Positions 1 through 5,532 of a stretch of 7,322 nucleotides of DNA are shown here, one piece after another (position 1 is the first letter of the stretch; every line of letters starts with the position of its first letter). The notes under the pieces were generated by a model. That model had not been told where the DNA came from, did no database searches, and was given only the letters and a program-made list of their open reading frames with translations. This DNA comes from UBA931 sp036825435 (GTDB taxonomy: Bacteria; Pseudomonadota; Gammaproteobacteria; Burkholderiales; Casimicrobiaceae). The stretch spans positions 1 through 7,322 of the forward strand of contig DAISYG010000087.1 of assembly GCA_036825435.1 (NCBI GenBank), written 5' to 3'. Position numbers and translations under genes: made by a program.

Positions 1-1
1 A

Positions 2-490
2 AATTTGAGAGAAGAAAAATGCGGTAGATGCGATTTGATCAGCGGTTCCTTAGAAATAATCGGGTCGTCAGATTACTTTGTGGCGCTTCACGACGCGACC
101 CTAAAAAAAATTGATATCAATGCCATTGACAAAAATATTGCTTTGTATTTTCACTTCGAAAGCAAGGACGATTGCTCGCTGAGGTGCCAGCAAGTAAAGG
201 CATTTCGGTGCGAAGATTTGAATCTTCAAAATGTGGTTAGCAAAATACGCTTTTCTTCAAAGGACTATTTTACCGATGACGAACTGGAATACCGGATAAA
301 ATGGGCAACCAGTACTTCAGATACCAAATCATGGTTATCGGAAGATGTAAAAGAGAAATGGATTGAAAAAATAAAAACAGGTGATCTTGCGTTGATTTAT
401 GTTGAACCTTCTGCCGGAGCGCAGATAGTCATAATATGTGCTCAGTTTTCTGTGAAGGATAGATACGGTAAAGTACTTATTTATAGATAA
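2..490 (+). CDS. Unrecognised AT-rich ORF, probably 5'-truncated by the window edge
   Basis: I do not recognise this protein. The frame is open from the first bases. The only possible start in view is TTG at 5, with no ribosome binding site visible, and the protein has no internal Met, so the true start probably lies upstream of the window. About 161 residues are visible. They include a CxxC pair (Cys6 and Cys9, counting from the TTG) and further cysteines near residues 57, 61 and 69. The chain is mostly charged and polar, with no clear membrane segment or signal peptide. It ends in a short hydrophobic, strand-like stretch (AQIVIICAQF). Base composition is clearly more AT-rich than the rest of the window (sample lines 35-38% GC), and AAA/AAT/ATT codons are common, which suggests a different origin from the neighbouring operon. 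It converges on the response regulator gene, with 15 bases between the stops. Coding is likely because the frame is long in AT-rich sequence, but function is unknown. Confidence 0.6.
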   Translation, partial: NLREEKCGRCDLISGSLEIIGSSDYFVALHDATLKKIDINAIDKNIALYFHFESKDDCSLRCQQVKAFRCEDLNLQNVVSKIRFSSKDYFTDDELEYRIKWATSTSDTKSWLSEDVKEKWIEKIKTGDLALIYVEPSAGAQIVIICAQFSVKDRYGKVLIYR

Positions 491-493
491 GTA
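474..493. terminator. AT-rich inverted repeat across a convergent gene end, possible weak bidirectional terminator
   Basis: TACTTAT (474-480) and ATAAGTA (487-493) form a perfect 7-bp inverted repeat with a 6-base loop. The right arm contains the TAA stop of the plus-strand ORF. The repeat lies just past the end of the convergent response regulator gene. No T-tract follows on either strand and the stem is AT-rich, so intrinsic termination would be weak. Confidence 0.25.
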
Positions 494-505
494 GCAATAC
501 CAAAA

Positions 506-1204
506 TTACAGAGCATAATAATAACCACGTCCGCGAATACTGGCGATCCTCGCTCTGCCATCTGGATACGTTCCCAGCTTTTTTCTCAGGTTACTGGCGT
601 GGACATCGAGGGTACGGTCATACGGTTCCGGTGTGCGTCCCAATACATGGCGGGTCAATTCGGTTTTATTGACTGGCTCATTGGGGCGCTTCAGCAATAT
701 TTCAAGAAAGCGGCTTTCCGTTAGCGTCAAAGCGATTTTTTGTGTTCCGATTTCCACGTCGCCGCGTTGCGGGTAAAACACCAGATCGCCGACAGTGACG
801 GTTTCGGGTGTCGTCGTGGTGTCGGCACGGGCATTCGCGCGACGCAGAATCGCGCGGATGCGGGCGGTCAGTTCGCGCGGATCGCAGGGTTTGGCGAGGT
901 AATCATCGGCGCCGAGTTCCAATCCGAGAATACGATCGAGCGGTTCGCCGCGCGCGGACAACATCAGTACCGGTAGCGTCGGATATTTTTCGCGCAGACT
1001 TTTCAAAATTTCCAGTCCGCTGCCATCGGGAAGCATCACGTCAAGTACCACGCCATCAGGCACACTTTTCTGCAGTGCTTCAGAACCACTACGGGCATCG
1101 TGACAGCAGTTTGTTTGAAAGCCTTCCTGACTCAGCCAACCGCTGATCAGTTCGGTCAACTCAACATCATCGTCGATAATTAATAGTGTCGGCGTGTCAT
1201 TCAT
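506..1204 (-). CDS. cpxR: OmpR/PhoB-family response regulator, CpxR-like
   Basis: This is a 232-residue cytoplasmic DNA-binding response regulator. The receiver domain (about 5-120) has the acidic cluster Asp11-Asp12-Asp13, phospho-acceptor Asp55 in LDVMLPDGSG, the switch Ser83 in MLSARG and the conserved Lys105-Pro106. The stretch LDRILGLELGADDYLAKP is very close to E. coli CpxR. The C-terminal winged helix (about 138-230) ends in RGRGYYY, matching the CpxR RGRGY ending rather than the more common RGVGY. Cys107 follows the Lys-Pro where CpxR has Phe, and Cys33-Cys34 is a further oddity. The start ATG (1202-1204) overlaps the kinase stop as ATGA. There is no good Shine-Dalgarno, so translation is probably coupled to the kinase. 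The partner is the upstream kinase, and a CpxR-style GTAAA repeat precedes the operon. The family and the CpxR-like subtype are well supported. True orthology is less certain, since gene order is reversed compared with E. coli cpxRA. Confidence 0.93.
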   Translation of the reverse strand: MNDTPTLLIIDDDVELTELISGWLSQEGFQTNCCHDARSGSEALQKSVPDGVVLDVMLPDGSGLEILKSLREKYPTLPVLMLSARGEPLDRILGLELGADDYLAKPCDPRELTARIRAILRRANARADTTTTPETVTVGDLVFYPQRGDVEIGTQKIALTLTESRFLEILLKRPNEPVNKTELTRHVLGRTPEPYDRTLDVHASNLRKKLGTYPDGRARIASIRGRGYYYAL

Positions 1205-2577
1205 GGTTGGCGGCTCAATGGAAGTGTAATATCAACGACGAATCCATGAGGATCCGCCGTACTGAATTGTACCGTACCACCATGGCGTTCGATTGCGCGG
1301 CGGGCGATGGCAAGTCCAAGTCCATAGCCGTGCACGGTTTGCCCGGGTGCGCGGAAAAATGGTTCACCAAGACGCGTTAATGTTTCCTGCGAGCACCCCG
1401 GGCCGTAATCACGGAAACGAATATGTACGGTTTGCTGATCGCGGTGCAGTGATATTTCGACGGATTGATCCGGCGGATTGAAACGTTCGGCGTTGCGCAA
1501 AATATTGGAAAAAGTTTTATCGAGCCAGTGCGGCCAGCCTTCGATGGTAATTTCTTCGGGCGCATCCAGTTGCGCCGGAAGGTCAGGATAATCGTCGATC
1601 ACATCTTGAAGCAGCGCTTTGAGCGGAACCGCTTCGGGTTTTTCTTCACTACTGTCAAAACGTGCCAATGCCAATATTTCGCCGATCAATTGGTCGAGGC
1701 GATCACATTCGCGCTGTAATTGCGTCCAGGCTTGCGAGGCGATGGCGCCTTGTTCCGCCTGCTTTTCAGCCAACCCCAGTGCAATGCGCAAACGGGCGAG
1801 CGGCGAACGCAATTCGTGCGAAACGTCGCGCAATAGTTGGCGCTGAGTGGTCAACTGTGTTTGCAGGCGTTCACCCATGCGCTGGAAGTCGTGCGCCAAC
1901 ATACCGATTTCGTCACGACGTTCGCTCAAGTGAGCAATTTGTTCGCTGTGAAAACTGGTTGCTTCGAGATCCTTGACGGCAGTACGCAAGCGTTGAATCG
2001 GTTTGGTGATCGAGCGACTCAAAAACCAGCTCACCAGAAAAAGCGCGAGGAGAGTAACCGTGAGTGCCAATGGACCGAGCAACATACGGTTTTGCCAGGT
2101 ACGAAAACCATCGGCAGGCAACATGAAACGAAAGATATATTGTTCGCCGTTGGCGCTGGTGTATTCGTGGGTGGCGCGATGCAATGCGGGGTTATCGCGA
2201 TTGAACTGACGTCCCATGCCGTGTCCACCGCCACCGCCGTGATGCATGCCGCCTCCCATGCCCAAGCCGCGTCTTTGTCCCGGAGCATTTGCGCCACCCT
2301 GTTGCATCATCGTCGATAAAACGTAGCCATCGGTGGATAACACGGTTGCGTAAATACGATATTGCTGAGCCATTTCGCGCGCGTATTGTTGTGCCGCTTC
2401 GATGCCTTGGTCTTCATAGCGCTGTACCCAGCCGGGCGCGTAATCGGAAAGGTGAGGATAAAGCAGGATGGTGAGACGATCTTCGATCATCCAGCGCCCG
2501 AGGCCGAACGTCAGCGTAGCGATGATGGTAATCGCTATCCAGAAACTAATAAAAATTCGCCAGAACCAGGAACGCAT
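1201..2577 (-). CDS. HAMP-containing sensor histidine kinase (CpxA-like) with a Gly/His/Met-rich sensor insert
   Basis: This is a 458-residue inner-membrane kinase predicted to phosphorylate the CpxR-like regulator encoded just downstream. TM1 is at about 7-27 and a periplasmic sensor domain at about 30-164. TM2 is at about 166-186, followed by a HAMP linker (about 187-240). The HisKA dimerisation helix has the phospho-acceptor His254 in DVSHELRSPLARLR. The ATPase domain has an N box (NILRNA, Asn358 and Asn362), a G1 box (DYGPG, 390-394), an F box (EPFFRA) and a G2 box (GYGLGLAIA, 417-425). All catalytic motifs appear intact. Within the sensor domain, residues about 103-122 are almost only Gly, His, Met and Arg, with His112, His113, His119, Met107, Met111 and Met121, which suggests metal contact. 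E. coli CpxA has no such tract. GGAG (2588-2591) lies 10 bases before the ATG, supporting this start. The architecture is CpxA-like, but the sensor differs enough that I give no gene symbol. Confidence 0.94.
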   Translation of the reverse strand: MRSWFWRIFISFWIAITIIATLTFGLGRWMIEDRLTILLYPHLSDYAPGWVQRYEDQGIEAAQQYAREMAQQYRIYATVLSTDGYVLSTMMQQGGANAPGQRRGLGMGGGMHHGGGGGHGMGRQFNRDNPALHRATHEYTSANGEQYIFRFMLPADGFRTWQNRMLLGPLALTVTLLALFLVSWFLSRSITKPIQRLRTAVKDLEATSFHSEQIAHLSERRDEIGMLAHDFQRMGERLQTQLTTQRQLLRDVSHELRSPLARLRIALGLAEKQAEQGAIASQAWTQLQRECDRLDQLIGEILALARFDSSEEKPEAVPLKALLQDVIDDYPDLPAQLDAPEEITIEGWPHWLDKTFSNILRNAERFNPPDQSVEISLHRDQQTVHIRFRDYGPGCSQETLTRLGEPFFRAPGQTVHGYGLGLAIARRAIERHGGTVQFSTADPHGFVVDITLPLSRQP

Positions 2578-2613
2578 GTGTTGAAAACTCCAGAACGTCG
2601 GCGATTATCATAA

Positions 2614-2627
2614 CATCATTGATGATG
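2614..2627. repeat. Perfect inverted repeat CATCAT-TG-ATGATG
   Basis: CATCAT (2614-2619) and ATGATG (2622-2627) form a 6-bp inverted repeat with a 2-base centre in the kinase leader region. The centre is too short for a good RNA hairpin, so it would more plausibly be a dimeric operator, or chance in low-complexity sequence. It lies downstream of the candidate operon start. Confidence 0.2.
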
Positions 2628-2649
2628 ACCGCTACGACGCTTTGTGATC

Positions 2650-2655
2650 ATAGTA
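2650..2655 (-). promoter_or_regulatory. Candidate -10 element of the kinase/regulator operon
   Basis: On the minus strand this reads TACTAT, matching four of six positions of the sigma-70 -10 consensus. It would place transcription start near 2643, about 65 bases before the kinase ATG. No good -35 hexamer lies 16-18 bases upstream, as expected for an activator-dependent promoter. The GTAAA direct repeat would be centred about 50 bases upstream of this start. Found by eye only. Confidence 0.3.
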
Positions 2656-2686
2656 GAAATGACGTTAAACGAGTGCAGAGAAAAGT

Positions 2687-2702
2687 GTAAAGATCAAGTA
2701 AA
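2687..2702 (+). promoter_or_regulatory. CpxR-type box: direct repeat GTAAA-N6-GTAAA
   Basis: GTAAA at 2687-2691 is repeated at 2698-2702 after GATCAA, an 11-base period (one helical turn). The E. coli CpxR consensus is two GTAAA direct repeats spaced by about 5 (4-8) bases, so the match is exact in both half-sites and within the allowed spacing. It lies in the intergenic region between the kinase/CpxR-like operon and the divergent plus-strand pair, about 110 bases from either start codon. It could therefore serve autoregulation, control of the divergent operon, or both. A looser half-site, GTTAAA, is present at 2664-2669. Confidence 0.55.
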
Positions 2703-2809
2703 GGAATCGCTGTTCTGATTAAGTTTTGCGCGATGAGGCATTCGCTGTTTTCAGGGATATGGATGCAGACATCTGTCATCTGGTCTTGGATTCCTGTATT
2801 CTGTCGGCC

Positions 2810-3592
2810 ATGAAATTGATCAAATGGTATCTGGACGGTATTTCAGAAAACGGCGAGGCGATGGTTGCCTATTCCGCCCAATTGCAGTTCAAAAGAAAAA
2901 ATATCGGCTATTCGGCTACGTTATCAATATCGGAAAACGGCAATGTTGAAAGCCGTTATTGGCTACAGGCGTCAACGCTTGAACAAGATGGAACATATTG
3001 CCGTTGGCAATCACCGGAAAATGCGGTTGCAGCGCATTGGCAAGCTACATCTAACGCGCAGACATCGGCAGTGCAGTTGTGGAGCGCATCAAGAGGGCAC
3101 GTAAAATGGCATAATATTTTGCCACGAGCTGCGGTTGATGTTTGCGGTCAAGGGATATCGTTTCAGGGGCATGGTTATGTTGAATGTTTGCAGATGACGC
3201 TGCCGCCGTGGCAACTGCCGTTGCAGCGTTTGCGCTGGGGACGATTTGCCAATGAGCATCTGAGCGTATGCTGGATAGAATGGGGTTTGCGCGACCAACA
3301 GTGGTTGCGCTGGATGTACGTAGATGGGAGGCCGGTCGAAATCGTGTGTTTTGACGATGACCGATTACGCTGGCGGGACGGTGAACTGTTGATCACGGGG
3401 GAAACACGTGGTATCCGCAACGGATACCTCCGTGATACGGTGCTCAGCAAACCGGACTGGCTGCGCCAATTATTACCTGATAAGGCGGGGGGCATTCATG
3501 AAGACAAATATCTTGCACGTGGTGCAGTGCATCTTGAAAACGGACAAACACAACAAGGCTGGGTGATTGATGAAACCGTCTTGTTCCCCTGA
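2810..3592 (+). CDS. Uncharacterised Trp-rich protein, possibly lipocalin/CrtC-like
   Basis: No function can be assigned. From the ATG at 2810 the protein has 260 residues. An in-frame TTG at 2726 and an ATG at 2759 would extend it, but the added residues look unlike a conserved start and neither has a well-spaced ribosome binding site. The ATG at 2810 is not preceded by a clear one either. There is no signal peptide or membrane segment. I count 15 Trp in 260 residues, which is unusually high. The chain alternates short hydrophobic strands with polar turns, as in a beta-barrel. The opening WYLDGISENGEAMVAYSAQL loosely recalls the start of CrtC/AttH lipocalin-like proteins (WYFDA..DDG), and PPWQLPLQRLRWGRF looks like a family motif; this is a weak resemblance only. 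The gene overlaps the downstream membrane fusion gene by 23 bases, indicating an operon with coupled translation and probably a shared pathway. Coding is secure; the fold is tentative. Confidence 0.8.
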   Translation: MKLIKWYLDGISENGEAMVAYSAQLQFKRKNIGYSATLSISENGNVESRYWLQASTLEQDGTYCRWQSPENAVAAHWQATSNAQTSAVQLWSASRGHVKWHNILPRAAVDVCGQGISFQGHGYVECLQMTLPPWQLPLQRLRWGRFANEHLSVCWIEWGLRDQQWLRWMYVDGRPVEIVCFDDDRLRWRDGELLITGETRGIRNGYLRDTVLSKPDWLRQLLPDKAGGIHEDKYLARGAVHLENGQTQQGWVIDETVLFP

Positions 3593-5513
3593 TAAAAAAC
3601 ACGGCGCGTTGGGGAAAGTAGCATACGCCGCCTTTTTCTGTTTGCTGCTGCCTGCGTTGTTGCTGTTCTGGGGGTGGCGGTTGACGCAATTCATGCCGGG
3701 TTTGCCGAGTGTCAGTGGGCTGACGTGTCTGAGTGTTGGTTTGATGGTTCCGGGGCTGGTGCTGGTTCTGACCGCGATGTGGCAGTTGTGGAAGAATGGC
3801 GAAGGTTTGCCCATGAACGCGTATCCGCCCACCAGGCTGGTGCGGCAAAAGCTGTACCGATGGATTCCACATCCGATTTATCTGGGCAGCATGCTGGTGC
3901 TGGCGGGTGCGTTTTTGCTGATCGACGCGGCGGCGGGTATCTGGATCGTGTTGCCCTGTTTTATTGGTGGCATCTGCGCATTGTTGTACGGATTTGAAGA
4001 GCCGGATTTGAAGCGGCGTTTCGGCGCACAGTACCGCCCTCCCGAAACCGCGCTTCCCGATGCGTCAGATCACGCTCCTGCTTTTGGGCACAGACTGGCC
4101 GCATACGCGTATGTGCTGGTTCCCTGGTCGCTGACTTATCTGTATCTGGCAGCACTGTTGCCCGTCGATTATTTGCGCGACAGTTATTTTGCGTTTGAGA
4201 CGGCGTGGCCGGTGCAGATGTGGGCGCTCATCCCTTATCTGGGCGCGTATTTGTGGGTTGCATTGGTGCCGCTTGCCGCACGCACGCAACAGGGTTTGCG
4301 GCATTTCATGCTTTCGGGTGCAGCGGGAAGCGTGCTGGGTTTTCTCTGCTTTGTTGCTATTCCGCTGGGTGCCACGCCGCGCCCGTTTTCTGATGGCGGT
4401 TGGCTGGGCGCTGTGCTGCAATGGCAGCGCGACATGGATACGGCGGGCTGTGCGTTTCCGTCGCTGCATGTTTTCTGGGCATTCGTTGCCGCCAGACTTT
4501 GGTGCGAGCGTCTGCCTGCGACGTTGTGCTGGTTGGGCGCGCTGCTGATCAGTGCAAGCTGTGTGCTGACGGGCATGCATTCTCTGGTGGATGTTGTCGC
4601 GGGTATCGTCCTGTTCCTTCTGGCGGATCGTTATCAGCAGGTTTACCGGCTCATGCTGCGTGGCAGTGAGCGAATTGCCAACAGTTGGCAGGAGTGGCGC
4701 GTCGGGCCGGTCAGAATCATCAACCACGGATTTTATGTGGGCCTGGCCAGCTTTTTGGGACTGTTGCTGATGGCGATGTTGCTACCGACACTGTCGCCGT
4801 GGCGGCTTTTTGCGATTGCGGCGGTCGGTTTGCTGGGTTCGGGGTTATGGGGGCAATGGCTGGAAGCGTCGAGCCAATTGATGCGGCCATTTGGTTTTTA
4901 TGGCGGATTGTTCGGCTGTGTCATCGGCCTGTTTCTTTTTGGCGGTGGCGAATTCTGGTGGCTGGTCGCGGCATTTTCCTGCGCCGCGCCGTTGGTGCAG
5001 GCGGTAGGGCGACTACGCTGCCTGGTGCAGGGCTGTTGCCACGGACGAGAGAGCGCCGCGCACCACGGTATTTGTTATGGGCATGAGTCAAGTCGTGTGG
5101 TGCGCATTGCCGGTTTGCCGAACGTACCGCTGTATCCGACACCGTTGTATTCCATCGTCGGTAATCTGGCACTGTTCATCGTGCTGATGGCCATGATGGC
5201 GCACGGCGCGCCGGCGGCATTGATGGCAGGGATTTATTTGCTCGTGAACGCATGCCAGCGGTTCGTGGAAGAAGCCTTTCGGGGGGAACCGCAGACGCAG
5301 GTCTATGCGCGTTTGTCCATTTATCAATGGATCGCCGTTGCTGTCGCGCTCGGTGGCATCGTGCTGAGCATGATGCCTTCACCCTCGTTGGTGGAAGGGC
5401 TGGCGTGGCGGGCAGAAGCATTGCCGCCCGCTCTGTTATTGGGCGGGCTTACGGCGTTTGCATTGGGTATGGATTTCCCCGAATCCAACCGAAGGATGTC
5501 GCGGTTGGCGTGA
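3570..5513 (+). CDS. Polytopic membrane fusion protein: ICMT/PEMT-like + PAP2 (Aur1-type) + Lgt-like domains
   Basis: A 647-residue inner-membrane protein with roughly 16-18 hydrophobic segments and three recognisable parts. Residues about 1-160 resemble isoprenylcysteine carboxyl/phospholipid methyltransferases: the motif Arg-x-x-Leu-Tyr..Pro-His101-Pro-x-Tyr-Leu-Gly, then Glu143-Glu144-x-x-Leu and Phe-Gly-x-x-Tyr155, the usual S-adenosylmethionine-binding signature. Residues about 175-360 are a PAP2 domain with FPSLH (His300) and TGMHSLVD (His337, Asp341), the His/His/Asp arrangement of Aur1-type enzymes. The classical KX6RP motif is not evident, although an RP pair occurs at 271-272. Residues about 380-605 are Lgt-like: GRLRCLVQGCCHGR (480-493), HHGICY, YPTPLY (522-527) and GIYLLVNACQRFVEEAFRGE (554-573), similar to the GCC[YH]G-type relatives of prolipoprotein diacylglyceryl transferase rather than canonical Lgt. 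A final hydrophobic segment lies near 617-634. I choose ATG 3570 over the adjacent TTG 3567. A weak AAGG lies 11 bases upstream, and translation is probably coupled to the overlapping upstream gene. The substrate is unknown; chemistry on a lipid or lipoprotein is inferred. Confidence 0.88.
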   Translation: MKPSCSPDKKHGALGKVAYAAFFCLLLPALLLFWGWRLTQFMPGLPSVSGLTCLSVGLMVPGLVLVLTAMWQLWKNGEGLPMNAYPPTRLVRQKLYRWIPHPIYLGSMLVLAGAFLLIDAAAGIWIVLPCFIGGICALLYGFEEPDLKRRFGAQYRPPETALPDASDHAPAFGHRLAAYAYVLVPWSLTYLYLAALLPVDYLRDSYFAFETAWPVQMWALIPYLGAYLWVALVPLAARTQQGLRHFMLSGAAGSVLGFLCFVAIPLGATPRPFSDGGWLGAVLQWQRDMDTAGCAFPSLHVFWAFVAARLWCERLPATLCWLGALLISASCVLTGMHSLVDVVAGIVLFLLADRYQQVYRLMLRGSERIANSWQEWRVGPVRIINHGFYVGLASFLGLLLMAMLLPTLSPWRLFAIAAVGLLGSGLWGQWLEASSQLMRPFGFYGGLFGCVIGLFLFGGGEFWWLVAAFSCAAPLVQAVGRLRCLVQGCCHGRESAAHHGICYGHESSRVVRIAGLPNVPLYPTPLYSIVGNLALFIVLMAMMAHGAPAALMAGIYLLVNACQRFVEEAFRGEPQTQVYARLSIYQWIAVAVALGGIVLSMMPSPSLVEGLAWRAEALPPALLLGGLTAFALGMDFPESNRRMSRLA

Positions 5514-5527
5514 ACACCAACCGCGAC
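5498..5527. terminator. Perfect 11-bp hairpin across the convergent gene end
   Basis: GTCGCGGTTGG (5498-5508) and CCAACCGCGAC (5517-5527) are perfectly complementary, with an 8-base loop. The stem is GC-rich and stable, and the loop contains most of the TGA stop (5511-5513) of the membrane fusion gene. The convergent helicase gene ends 6 bases beyond the right arm. A stable hairpin between converging genes suggests a bidirectional terminator or 3'-end stabiliser. However, neither strand has a run of T after the stem, so it is not a textbook intrinsic terminator. Confidence 0.5.
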
Positions 5528-5532
5528 CATAA

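Noticed and set aside
1837..2319. A 160-codon plus-strand frame antisense to the kinase sensor and HAMP region
   Set aside because: It lies opposite a coherent kinase reading frame, and its translation shows no domain or start signal.
2726..2809. Extension of the Trp-rich protein to a TTG start (28 more residues)
   Set aside because: TTG is a poor start with no ribosome binding site, and the added residues do not resemble the rest of the protein. I cannot fully exclude it, because the ATG at 2810 also lacks a clear ribosome binding site.
4065..4727. A 220-codon open frame on the minus strand inside the membrane fusion gene
   Set aside because: It is rich in Arg, Gln, His and Pro with no recognisable motif, and lies wholly antisense to a gene with three clear domain signatures. 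It is a GC-rich shadow frame.
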